From an uncultured Bacteroidaceae bacterium (GTDB lineage: Bacteria > Bacteroidota > Bacteroidia > Bacteroidales > Bacteroidaceae), in assembly GCA_934426255.1 (NCBI GenBank), contig CAKRYD010000019.1:1-46890 (forward strand): a stretch of DNA of 46,890 nucleotides, written 5' to 3'. Positions 25,301 to 33,516 of this stretch are shown one piece after another. Both the position numbers and the translations under genes were made by a program. The notes below the pieces were generated by a model, which saw only the letters and a list, made by a program, of their open reading frames with translations, made no database searches and was not told where the DNA came from. Position 1 is the stretch's first letter; each line of letters starts with the position of its first letter.

Positions 25301-26125
25301 TTATTTGTTACTTCTCTCTATGATATACTTGTTAGACTGCTTCTTAGGTCTCCTTGTCTTCAAACCTTTAGCATACAAGCCAGTGCGCGAACGTGGATGA
25401 CCTCCAGATTGACGTCCTTCACCACCACCCATGGGGTGATCAACAGGATTCATAACTACACCTCTATTGTGCGGACGGCGTCCCAACCAACGAGAACGAC
25501 CAGCTTTACCAGAGCTTTCAAGAGCATGATCTGAATTACCTACTACACCTACTGTTGCCTTACAAGCACTGAGTATTTGACGGGTTTCTCCTGAAGGCAA
25601 TTTTATAACGCAATAGCGACCTTCACGAGATGTTAATTGAGCGAAGTTTCCTGCCGAACGAACCAACAGTGCACCCTGTCTGGGACGCAACTCAATATTA
25701 TGCACTACAGTACCAACTGGTATATTCTGCAATGGCAAGCAATTTCCTACTTCGGGAGCTGCTTCTGCGCCTGATAAGAGTGTACTACCGACCTCAAGTC
25801 CATTAGGCGCAATTATATAGCGCTTTTCGCCATCTGCATAATAGAGCAAAGCAATACGAGCTGAACGATTAGGATCATACTCTATTGATTTTACCACTGC
25901 AGGAACACCATCTTTTTCTCTTTTAAAATCGATAAAACGGAATTTTCTCTTGTGGCCGCCTCCCATATAGCGCATAGTACGTTTTCCAACGTTATTACGC
26001 CCCCCCGTGGAATGCTTACCATAAACAAGAGACTTCTCTGGTACAGACGCAGTAATTTCCTCAAACGTACCAATAATTTTGTGTCTTTGACCCGGCGTAG
26101 TGGGTCTAAATTTCCGTACTGCCAT
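25301..26125 (-). CDS. rplB: 50S ribosomal protein L2
   Basis: L2 is among the most conserved ribosomal proteins, essential for subunit joining and close to the peptidyl-transferase centre. The 274 residues include the OB and SH3-like domains and the signature VVMNPVDHPMGGGEGRQSGGHPRSRTG, holding the conserved His at about residue 229 (HPMGGGEG). It lies 6 bases after rplW. Confidence 0.98.
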   Translation of the reverse strand: MAVRKFRPTTPGQRHKIIGTFEEITASVPEKSLVYGKHSTGGRNNVGKRTMRYMGGGHKRKFRFIDFKREKDGVPAVVKSIEYDPNRSARIALLYYADGEKRYIIAPNGLEVGSTLLSGAEAAPEVGNCLPLQNIPVGTVVHNIELRPRQGALLVRSAGNFAQLTSREGRYCVIKLPSGETRQILSACKATVGVVGNSDHALESSGKAGRSRWLGRRPHNRGVVMNPVDHPMGGGEGRQSGGHPRSRTGLYAKGLKTRRPKKQSNKYIIERSNK

Positions 26126-26131
26126 TTCCTA

Positions 26132-26425
26132 TTATATATTGCTATAAAAATCTATAGTTTCACTTTCTCCCAAAGCCACAATGGCCTTTTTAAAAGCATT
26201 AGAACGACCGCGAACAAGCCCTTTCTTTGTGTAGCGACTCTTAGTTTTTCCGGCATAACGGAGCGTATGTACTGACTTGACATTAACATTGTAACGTTCC
26301 TCAACTTCTTTCTTGATTTGCAACTTATTTGCTTCAGGACGCACAATAAAGCCGAACACATTGTTCTGCTTTTCAGTAAGAGCGGTCATCTTTTCAGTAA
26401 CCAACGGTTTTATTATATACCCCAT
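26132..26425 (-). CDS. rplW: 50S ribosomal protein L23
   Basis: L23 at the tunnel exit is the main contact for trigger factor and SRP. The 97 residues show IIKPLVTEKMTALTEKQNNVFGFIVRPEANKLQIKKEVEERYNVNVKSVHTLRYAGKTK, typical of the family, and a basic loop RYTKKGLVRGRSNAFKKA. It lies 8 bases after rplD. Confidence 0.97.
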   Translation of the reverse strand: MGYIIKPLVTEKMTALTEKQNNVFGFIVRPEANKLQIKKEVEERYNVNVKSVHTLRYAGKTKSRYTKKGLVRGRSNAFKKAIVALGESETIDFYSNI

Positions 26426-26433
26426 CTTTTCGG

Positions 26434-27063
26434 TTATTTAATTAATATAGCTTCAATGCTACTCAAAGAGCTCTCAGTTACAACCATTACACCAGCATCC
26501 AAAACATTATACGTGTTTAGTTGGCTTGCAGTCATTACTTTTGCCTTTTTGAGATTTCGAGCTGACAAATATACATTTTTCTCCACACCCGACAAAACCA
26601 AAAGGACTTTTTTATCACTCACCTTTAGGTTTTCGACCAATTCTATAAAAGATTTGGTTTTGGGTTCATCAAAATTAAAATCCTCTATTACAATTACCGC
26701 ACCTTCTTGCGCCTTGTAAGACAATGCAGATCTGCGCGCTAATTGCTTGACTTTTTTGTTCAATTTAAAATCATAATCACGCGGAGTCGGACCAAAGACA
26801 CGCGCACCGCCTACAAGCAATGGAGAATTAATATCACCGCGACGGGCACCACCACCGCCTTTTTGGCGTCCGAGTTTTCTCGTAGAACCACTCATTTCGC
26901 TTCTTTCTTTCGTCTTAGCTGTTCCTTGACGTTGTGCAGCCAAATATCTTTTCACATCTAAATAGATGGCGTGATCATTAGGCTCAATACCAAAAATTGT
27001 ATCGTTCAACGTAACCTTTCTTCCGGTGTTTACACCTTTAATATTTAATACGCTAACTTCCAT
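26434..27063 (-). CDS. rplD: 50S ribosomal protein L4
   Basis: L4 reaches into the exit tunnel and in E. coli also represses the S10 operon. The 209 residues include the tunnel loop GSTRKLGRQKGGGGARRGDINSPLLVGGARVFGPTPRDY and the globular part with LVLSGVEKNVYLSARNLKKAKV. The ATG overlaps the last base of the rplC stop codon at 27063, indicating translational coupling. Confidence 0.98.
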   Translation of the reverse strand: MEVSVLNIKGVNTGRKVTLNDTIFGIEPNDHAIYLDVKRYLAAQRQGTAKTKERSEMSGSTRKLGRQKGGGGARRGDINSPLLVGGARVFGPTPRDYDFKLNKKVKQLARRSALSYKAQEGAVIVIEDFNFDEPKTKSFIELVENLKVSDKKVLLVLSGVEKNVYLSARNLKKAKVMTASQLNTYNVLDAGVMVVTESSLSSIEAILIK

Positions 27064-27680
27064 TACTCCTTAATTAAAACAATTGAACCTTTACAACCGG
27101 CAACGGACCCTTTCACAATTATAAGGTTATGTTCCGGTATCACTTTTAACACGCGCAGATTTTGTGTTGTAACACGATCACCACCCATTTGACCGCCCAT
27201 TCGCATACCCTTAAAGACTTTAGCCGGATACGAACAAGCACCAATAGAACCCGGTTTGCGAGCACGGTCATCTTGTCCATGAGTAGACTGACCAACTCCT
27301 CCGAAACCATGACGTTTCATTACGCCTTGGAATCCATGTCCTTTAGAGGTGCCAATAACATCAACAAATTCAATATCCTTGAATATGTCAACAGTAACTG
27401 TATCTCCCAAATTTAACTCAGAAGTAAAATCTTTGAACTCGGCCAAGTGTCTCTTCGGCGTAGTTCCAGCTTTTTTAAAGTGCCCTTTCAAAGGATTGGA
27501 CGTATTCTTTTCTTTCAGCTCTTGAAAACCGAGCTGTACTGCTGAATACCCATCCTTTTCAACACTCTTAATCTGAGTTACTACGCAAGGACCTGCTTCA
27601 ATAACAGTGCATGGCACATTTTTGCCCTCAGCACTGAAAACGGATGTCATTCCGATTTTTTTCCCTATTAATCCTGGCAT
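27063..27680 (-). CDS. rplC: 50S ribosomal protein L3
   Basis: L3 starts 50S assembly and sends an extension to the peptidyl-transferase centre. The 205 residues begin MPGLIGKKIGMTSVFSAEGKNVPCTVIEAGPC and contain VIGTSKGHGFQGVMKRHGFGGVGQSTHG and MRMGGQMGGDRVTTQNLRVLKV. The glutamine in the GGQMGG segment, a methylation site in E. coli, is present. It lies 21 bases after rpsJ. Confidence 0.98.
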   Translation of the reverse strand: MPGLIGKKIGMTSVFSAEGKNVPCTVIEAGPCVVTQIKSVEKDGYSAVQLGFQELKEKNTSNPLKGHFKKAGTTPKRHLAEFKDFTSELNLGDTVTVDIFKDIEFVDVIGTSKGHGFQGVMKRHGFGGVGQSTHGQDDRARKPGSIGACSYPAKVFKGMRMGGQMGGDRVTTQNLRVLKVIPEHNLIIVKGSVAGCKGSIVLIKE

Positions 27681-27701
27681 TTCAGATAATATTAATTATT
27701 A

Positions 27702-28007
27702 CTATACTTTAATCTCAACTTCTACCCCGCATGGAAGCTCAAGCTTCATCAACGAATCTACCGTTTTCGCCGTCGAGCTATAAATATCAATCAATCTCTT
27801 ATAAGAGCACAATTCAAATTGCTCGCGAGATTTCTTGTTAACGAACGTACTACGATTAACTGTATATATACGTTTATGCGTAGGTAATGGAATAGGGCCG
27901 CTTACAATTGCCCCCGTTGCTTTTACTGCCTTTACGATTTTGTCAGAAGACTTCTCTACCAACGTATTATCGTAAGACTTCAATTTGATTCTAATTTTTT
28001 GACTCAT
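27702..28007 (-). CDS. rpsJ: 30S ribosomal protein S10
   Basis: S10 is a 30S head protein that also acts as NusE in transcription antitermination. The 101 residues show QKIRIKLKSYDNTLVEKSSDKIVKAVKATGAIVSGPIPLPTHKRIYTVNRSTFVNKKSREQFE, the full family pattern. A 73-base gap with a small hairpin separates it from fusA. Confidence 0.98.
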   Translation of the reverse strand: MSQKIRIKLKSYDNTLVEKSSDKIVKAVKATGAIVSGPIPLPTHKRIYTVNRSTFVNKKSREQFELCSYKRLIDIYSSTAKTVDSLMKLELPCGVEVEIKV

Positions 28008-28037
28008 TATATATTACTCTTTCTACAAAAGGAAAGA

Positions 28038-28065
28038 TATGCTTAAGAGTCATTCGTTAAGCATA
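28038..28065 (-). other. hairpin in the fusA-rpsJ gap
   Basis: A 9 bp perfect stem (28038-28046 with 28057-28065) with a 10-base loop. No T-run follows, so it is more likely a processing, pausing or mRNA-stability element than a strong terminator. It marks the junction of the str and S10 parts of the cluster. Confidence 0.4.
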
Positions 28066-28080
28066 CCTTAACCTCTTCTG

Positions 28081-30198
28081 TTATACTAAATCTGTACGCC
28101 CTTTTACTTCTTCTAGAACAACTTTCGCCAAGTTAGAAGACATAGGAGCGTGATGATCATACTCCATTGAAGATGTGGCACGTCCTGAAGTTATCGTTCT
28201 CAAAGCTGTAACATAGCCGAACATCTCAGCCAATGGAACTAAAGCCTTAACGACACGAGCTCCTGAACGATTTGTATCCATTCCTTCTACCTGACCGCGA
28301 CGTTTATTCAAGTCGCCTATTACATCGCCCATGCTTTCTTCTGGCGTAATGACTTCAAGTCTCATGATTGGCTCCAGCAAGACTGGACCAGCTTTTGCAC
28401 AAGCATTCTTGTAGGCACTTAAAGCAGCAACCTCAAATGATAATTGGTCGGAGTCAACTGGGTGGAACGAACCATCAACCAATTCAACTTTCAAGCTATC
28501 CATCGGGTAGCCACCAAGGACACCGTTTTTCATTGCACTTTCAAAACCTTTCTGAACTGACGGAATAAATTCCTTTGGAATATTACCTCCCGTTACAGAA
28601 TTGATGAACTGCAGGCCACCTTCTTTGTAATCCTCATCAATTGGACCGACATTTACTATAATATCAGCAAACTTACCACGCCCACCAGTTTGTTTCTTAT
28701 AAACTTCGCGCAGATTGACGGTCTTTGTAATTGCCTCCTTATAATTAACTTGAGGCTTGCCTTGGTTACATTCAACCTTAAACTCTCTCTTTAAACGATC
28801 GAGAATAATATCCAAGTGAAGCTCACCCATACCAGAGATAATTGTCTGGCCTGATTGCTCATCGGTTCTTACAGTAAAGGTTGGATCCTCCTCTGCCAGC
28901 TTAGACAAGCCCAAAGACAGGCGATCCATATCTTTTTGCGTTTTCGGCTCTACAGCTATACCTATCACAGGATCAGGGAACGACATTGATTCAAGGACGA
29001 TAGGAGCCTCTTCATCACACAAAGTGTCACCGGTACGAATATCTTTGATTCCCACTACGGCACCAATATCACCAGCCGAGATTGTTTCCACAGCCATCTG
29101 ATGATTAGAGTGCATCTGGAACATACGCGATATTCTCTCTTTCTTTCCTGAACGTACATTATATATATAAGAACCAGCCGTCAACTTGCCCGAATAAACA
29201 CGAACGTAGGTCAATCGGCCTACATACGGGTCGGTTGCTATTTTGAAAGCTAGAGCAGAAGTGTGATCATTGACATCAGGACGACGGTCTTCCTCCTCAC
29301 CGGTATTTGGATTTGTCCCAACGACATTAGGAGTATCCAGCGGTGACGGCAAGAATGCACATACATAGTCAAGAAGCGTTTGCACGCCCTTATTCTTAAA
29401 TGAAGAACCGCAGCACATAGGAGTCAACTTCATCTCCAAAGTCGCCTTGCGAAGTGCGCGTATTATCTCTTCCTCAGTTATTTTTGAAGGGTCATCAAAG
29501 AACTTCTCCATAACCTCATCGTCAAAGTCTGCCACCTGCTCGAGCAGCTTGTTACGCCATTCGTCAGCTTCATCTTTCAATTCGGCAGGTATGTCATCGA
29601 CTTCATATTCTGCGCCCATGGTCTCATCATGCCAAAGGATTGCTTTCATCTTTATCAAGTCAACGACACCTTTGAAGTTTTCTTCAGAGCCAATAGGAAT
29701 ATTAATCGCACAGGGATTGGCATTAAGAACACTCTTCATTTGTTTGAGCACCTCAAAATAGTCTGCCCCAGAGCGATCCATTTTATTAACATATCCCAAA
29801 CGAGGAACATTATATTTGTCGGCTTGACGCCATACAGTTTCCGACTGCGGCTGAACACCACCTACAGCGCAATATGTAGCTACAGCACCGTCTAACACGC
29901 GCAAAGAGCGTTCAACTTCCGCTGTGAAGTCTACGTGTCCCGGAGTGTCAATCAAATTAATCTTATACTGATGCTTATTCCAATTCCAGAACGTTGTCGT
30001 AGCAGCAGACGTAATGGTTATGCCTCGCTCCTGCTCCTGCACCATCCAGTCCATGGTAGCAGCACCGTCATGAACTTCTCCAATTTTATGCGTTTTCCCC
30101 GTATAAAACAATATACGTTCTGAAGTGGTAGTCTTACCGGCATCAATGTGAGCCATGATACCGATATTTCTCGTCAAATGCAAATCAGCTTGTGCCAT
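28081..30198 (-). CDS. fusA: translation elongation factor G
   Basis: GTPase that drives translocation and, with RRF, ribosome recycling. The 705 residues carry the G domain motifs AHIDAGKT (16-23), the RGITI switch I, DTPGH (84-88) and NKMD (138-141). The G' insertion, domain II, domains III and V, and domain IV with its tip (SGARVVKALVPLAEMFGYVTALRTITSGRATSSMEYDHHAPM) follow in order. Length matches the housekeeping form rather than the diverged EF-G2 or Bacteroides FusA2-like proteins. It lies 22 bases after rpsG, the classical str order, but tuf does not follow it here. Confidence 0.97.
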   Translation of the reverse strand: MAQADLHLTRNIGIMAHIDAGKTTTSERILFYTGKTHKIGEVHDGAATMDWMVQEQERGITITSAATTTFWNWNKHQYKINLIDTPGHVDFTAEVERSLRVLDGAVATYCAVGGVQPQSETVWRQADKYNVPRLGYVNKMDRSGADYFEVLKQMKSVLNANPCAINIPIGSEENFKGVVDLIKMKAILWHDETMGAEYEVDDIPAELKDEADEWRNKLLEQVADFDDEVMEKFFDDPSKITEEEIIRALRKATLEMKLTPMCCGSSFKNKGVQTLLDYVCAFLPSPLDTPNVVGTNPNTGEEEDRRPDVNDHTSALAFKIATDPYVGRLTYVRVYSGKLTAGSYIYNVRSGKKERISRMFQMHSNHQMAVETISAGDIGAVVGIKDIRTGDTLCDEEAPIVLESMSFPDPVIGIAVEPKTQKDMDRLSLGLSKLAEEDPTFTVRTDEQSGQTIISGMGELHLDIILDRLKREFKVECNQGKPQVNYKEAITKTVNLREVYKKQTGGRGKFADIIVNVGPIDEDYKEGGLQFINSVTGGNIPKEFIPSVQKGFESAMKNGVLGGYPMDSLKVELVDGSFHPVDSDQLSFEVAALSAYKNACAKAGPVLLEPIMRLEVITPEESMGDVIGDLNKRRGQVEGMDTNRSGARVVKALVPLAEMFGYVTALRTITSGRATSSMEYDHHAPMSSNLAKVVLEEVKGRTDLV

Positions 30199-30220
30199 TT
30201 CTTTTCTTTATCTTTTTTGA

Positions 30221-30697
30221 TTAAAACCTGAAATGAGCAAACGCACGGTTAGCCTCAGCCATACGGTGCAAATCTTCTTTGCGTTTGAACGCACCACCTT
30301 GTTCATTGTAAGCATCCATAATCTCAGCAGCCAGCTTCTCAGCCATGCTCTTTCCACCACGCTTACGGGCAAAGATAATCATATTTTTCATCGAAATCGA
30401 CTCTTTGCGATCCGGACGAATTTCCGTAGGAACCTGGAACGTTGCACCACCAATACGGCGAGATTTCACTTCCACCTGCGGTGTTATCTTATCCAAAGCC
30501 TCTTTCCAAATATCGAGAGCTGTTTTTTCTTCACTTTTCATTTTCTCGCCCACAACATCAAGCGCGGCATAGAAAATTTCATAGGAAATGTTTTTCTTCC
30601 CATCATACATCAGATGGTTTACAAATTTTGAAACCTTCTGATCATTAAACTTCGGATCCGGAAGGATCTGACGTTTCTTTGGTTTTGCTTTTCTCAT
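30221..30697 (-). CDS. rpsG: 30S ribosomal protein S7
   Basis: S7 nucleates assembly of the 30S head at the E site and in E. coli regulates the str operon. The 158 residues begin MRKAKPKKRQILPDPKFNDQKVSKFVNHLMYDGKK and contain the conserved RRIGGATFQVPTEIRPDRKE beta-ribbon that contacts mRNA, ending AEANRAFAHFRF. It lies 88 bases after rpsL. Confidence 0.98.
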   Translation of the reverse strand: MRKAKPKKRQILPDPKFNDQKVSKFVNHLMYDGKKNISYEIFYAALDVVGEKMKSEEKTALDIWKEALDKITPQVEVKSRRIGGATFQVPTEIRPDRKESISMKNMIIFARKRGGKSMAEKLAAEIMDAYNEQGGAFKRKEDLHRMAEANRAFAHFRF

Positions 30698-30785
30698 TTT
30701 TATTTTTTATCGGTTCGGGCTGCATCTACGTTCTTCAAGCATACACTCGCTTTACTCAACCTTTCCGCTATCCCATTAGTTATTA

Positions 30786-31169
30786 CTACTTCTTACCCGC
30801 TTTTGGACGTTTTGCGCCATACTTAGAACGGCGCTGAGTACGGTTAGCTACACCCGCAGTATCAAGAGTACCACGTACAATATGATAACGAACACCTGGA
30901 AGATCTTTCACACGACCACCGCGAACCAACACAATCGAGTGCTCTTGTAAATTGTGCCCCTCTCCAGGAATATAGGAGTTCACCTCCTTAGAATTTGTTA
31001 GACGCACACGCGCCACCTTACGCATGGCAGAATTAGGCTTTTTAGGCGTAGTCGTGTATACACGAACGCACACTCCTCGACGCTGCGGACACGAATCCAA
31101 AGCCGGCGACTTGCTCTTATCCACAAGTACCTTTCTGCCCTTTCTAACTAACTGTGAAATAGTTGGCAT
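30786..31169 (-). CDS. rpsL: 30S ribosomal protein S12
   Basis: S12 lies at the decoding site and controls accuracy. The 127 residues contain TPKKPNSA with the two lysines at 43-44 and GRVKDLPGVRYH, the two loops where streptomycin-resistance changes occur. Both show the wild-type residues, so the sequence predicts ordinary sensitivity from this gene. It is the first gene of the ribosomal super-operon, with a strong promoter about 100 bases upstream. Confidence 0.98.
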   Translation of the reverse strand: MPTISQLVRKGRKVLVDKSKSPALDSCPQRRGVCVRVYTTTPKKPNSAMRKVARVRLTNSKEVNSYIPGEGHNLQEHSIVLVRGGRVKDLPGVRYHIVRGTLDTAGVANRTQRRSKYGAKRPKAGKK

Positions 31170-31271
31170 TTCTTTAATCTTTAATTTATTATATTCTTAT
31201 TCTTCTTTTTATCGTAGTAATATAGCGCAAGTTACCACGACCCATACGGGTACAACTCGGCTTTTGGGCTG

Positions 31272-31302
31272 CAAAGTTACGGTTTTTTACTGAGAATCAC
31301 AA
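31272..31302 (-). promoter_or_regulatory. promoter of the str-S10-spc-alpha super-operon
   Basis: On the minus strand TTG (31302-31300), 20 bases, then TAACTTTG (31279-31272): a full match to the Bacteroidota consensus. Transcription would start near 31265, giving a leader of about 96 bases before rpsL. Confidence 0.7.
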
Positions 31303-31726
31303 TATAGCCTCCGACTTTTTATCATCTCAAAGTAGAATAGCAGGCGGCTTAAAGATGTATTTAACTCTATTTAACTCGTAAAACTTCGAATTGATACTGC
31401 TGCGTCCAAATATCAACACTTTTGTTCTCTGATTTAATCTACATGAAGGTAACAGATGAAGCTACTCAAGCCATTGAGACATCAAACATTTCTACCGTTT
31501 GCAATATTTACTCAAAACTATTGGTGAATTATAATCGATAATTGGGACATTGCTGATGAAAATAGCAAAAAGATACCGAGCAATTGTAAAACCAAGTCTT
31601 GGTCCTGAAAAAAAATAAAGCACAGTCCTGCTATTTATATACAGTGAAATGATAATAGCATAGGTTTCCCGGCAACTTAGAACAAAGATTTGTAATGAAT
31701 ACTTGTGTCTATTCGAAGTTTGTGGC
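31303..31726. other. AT-rich intergenic region without a supported gene
   Basis: It lies between the divergent ribosomal operon and the hydrolase gene. I found no tRNA, no repeat and no gene with recognisable features. A minus-strand frame of 104 codons (31806-31492) is open but has no signal, domain, promoter or low-bias codon use that would support it. Confidence 0.5.
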
Positions 31727-31784
31727 ATATAAGGCCATACCTTATTGAAAAATTTCATTTGAGCAATAAGGTATGACCTTATAT
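31727..31784. repeat. 21 bp inverted repeat upstream of the hydrolase gene
   Basis: Arms 31727-31747 and 31764-31784 are reverse complements with one mismatch, separated by 16 bases. Each arm contains its own imperfect palindrome of the form AAGG-N5-CCTT. The right arm ends 5 bases before the -7 box at 31790, so it covers the space where the polymerase would bind. A repressor or activator operator is a fair inference; a hairpin remnant is the alternative. Confidence 0.6.
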
Positions 31785-31789
31785 TTTCG

Positions 31790-31797
31790 TACATTTG
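31790..31797 (+). promoter_or_regulatory. -7 promoter box of the hydrolase-maturase operon
   Basis: TACATTTG matches TAnnTTTG. The start of transcription would fall near 31804, about 20 bases before the ATG at 31825. No good -33 element is visible, which fits a regulated promoter that needs an activator. Confidence 0.5.
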
Positions 31798-31824
31798 CTG
31801 TCGCAATATATAATTCTTAGATTC

Positions 31825-33507
31825 ATGAAAAGGCTATTATCTTTTATCGCGAGCTTTTCAATATTCATAGCAATAGTCGCGCAATCTCCTACAGAAGTCA
31901 AAATAATCAACGGCACACAGCGCCTCTTTGCTAATGGGAGTCCTTATCTTCTCTTATGTGGGGAATTACACAACTCCACGTCTTCAACACGTGAATCGTT
32001 AGATTCAGCCATGAAAACATTAAAAGCAATGAGGCTCAATTCTGTGATCACGACTTTAGGTTGGGAACAATTCGAACCGGAAGAAGGAAAGTTTGATTAT
32101 TCTGTCATCGATTACACCATTCAATTGGCTGTTAAATATAACATGCGCATCGTTCTCGCATGGTTCGGCACCTGGAAAAACGGAGAATCATCATATGTGC
32201 CTATGTGGGTCAAGCAAAACACAAGAAAATATTTTCACGCCAAACAGCCAGACGGAACCAGTTCTTCTATTATTTCACCCTTTTGCAAAGAAGCATGCAA
32301 AGCCGATGCACGGGCATTTGCACAGCTCATGGGGCACATTAAAAAGACTGATACACATAAACTGATTTCTGTTGTACAAGTAGAAAACGAAGTTGGCGTA
32401 TTTATGGATATGGATCACGGGAAAGAAGCCTTACAGGCTCTTAACAGCGATGTGCCACAAAAACTTATCTCATATCTGCAAAAGCATAAAAAAGTTTTGG
32501 GAAAGCGCCTGCTTCAACGGTGGGCAGAAAACGGATACAGAAAACGTGGTACATGGTTGCAACTTTTTGGAGACAATTTCGATGCACGGCAGTTCTTGAT
32601 GAGTTATGCCTACGCCGAATATCTTGAAGAGATTGCCAAAGCCGGTAAGGAAATCTACGCACTTCCCATGTATACCAATTGTTGGTTGGCATCCAGTGAT
32701 GACGAAAAGCCCGGCCGATGGTCACCATGCGGAGGACCGCAATCAAAAGTCATAGACATTTATAAGGCGGCAGCTCCATCATTGGATTGGCTTTCACCGG
32801 ATATTTATAATCCCGACTTCAGGAATATTTGCCAACAGTATCATCGCTTTGACAATCCCCTGTTTATACCTGAAACAAACCGTACAATGGGACCGGCCTA
32901 TTACGCTTTTGCCGAGCACAATGCCATGTGCTTCGCACCTTTTGCAATTGAAGACACCTATAACGACCCCTACCTGTTAGGGGAATACCAGACTCTTTCA
33001 GAACTGTTGCCCGTAATATCCGAAAACCAAGGAAAAGGAAACATGCATGGTTTCGTCAGGCAAGCCAACGATACGACTAAAGATACGGTACAATTTACCA
33101 TGGGCGATTACCGGCTTGAAGTCCATTACATAAAAGGGGAAAAGAATGCACACGGCCTTATCATCCAAATAGGCAAAGACCAATTTCTCGTAGCGGGCGT
33201 AGGCTGTACCATCAAGCCAAAAGCCATCAAGCCCGGAATGGAATGTCGCATAGGCTTTGCGGAAGAAGTTGAATGGAAAAATGGTAAATGGAACACTAAG
33301 GTCGTTTTAAACGGAGATCAAACCGCGCATCATTCCTTGCTCTATCTACGTGGCAGAATGCCTAATGCACCTTATAAGAACTACGGCTTTGACATACCTG
33401 CACCATATACAGACGTATCGTCACAACGAATGCATATGCCGGAATGGCAAAATCGCTTTAAATACTCGGGCGTGTATAAAATGTCGCTATATAGTTATCC
33501 GCTGTAA
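31825..33507 (+). CDS. secreted GH35/GH42-like beta-galactosidase (DUF5597 type)
   Basis: 560-residue predicted retaining glycoside hydrolase of clan GH-A. A signal peptide (MKRLLSFIASFSIFIAIVAQ) precedes the TIM barrel (about 25-360). In it VVQVENEVG carries the likely acid/base Glu189 and LFIPETNR the likely nucleophile Glu350. The C-terminal part (about 400-555) is beta-rich, corresponding to the DUF5597-type domain seen in this group. The frame opens ten codons earlier, but the inner Met starts the signal peptide and lies after the -7 box. It is followed 9 bases later by the sulfatase maturase, so the operon likely removes beta-galactosyl-type units from a sulfated glycan. The exact linkage is unknown. 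Confidence 0.85.
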   Translation: MKRLLSFIASFSIFIAIVAQSPTEVKIINGTQRLFANGSPYLLLCGELHNSTSSTRESLDSAMKTLKAMRLNSVITTLGWEQFEPEEGKFDYSVIDYTIQLAVKYNMRIVLAWFGTWKNGESSYVPMWVKQNTRKYFHAKQPDGTSSSIISPFCKEACKADARAFAQLMGHIKKTDTHKLISVVQVENEVGVFMDMDHGKEALQALNSDVPQKLISYLQKHKKVLGKRLLQRWAENGYRKRGTWLQLFGDNFDARQFLMSYAYAEYLEEIAKAGKEIYALPMYTNCWLASSDDEKPGRWSPCGGPQSKVIDIYKAAAPSLDWLSPDIYNPDFRNICQQYHRFDNPLFIPETNRTMGPAYYAFAEHNAMCFAPFAIEDTYNDPYLLGEYQTLSELLPVISENQGKGNMHGFVRQANDTTKDTVQFTMGDYRLEVHYIKGEKNAHGLIIQIGKDQFLVAGVGCTIKPKAIKPGMECRIGFAEEVEWKNGKWNTKVVLNGDQTAHHSLLYLRGRMPNAPYKNYGFDIPAPYTDVSSQRMHMPEWQNRFKYSGVYKMSLYSYPL

Positions 33508-33516
33508 ACAATAAAC

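Noticed and set aside
31492..31806. 104-codon minus-strand frame in the rpsL-hydrolase gap
   Set aside because: No recognisable domain or signal peptide, it covers the inverted repeat and the promoter of the divergent gene, and the composition is that of AT-rich intergenic DNA.
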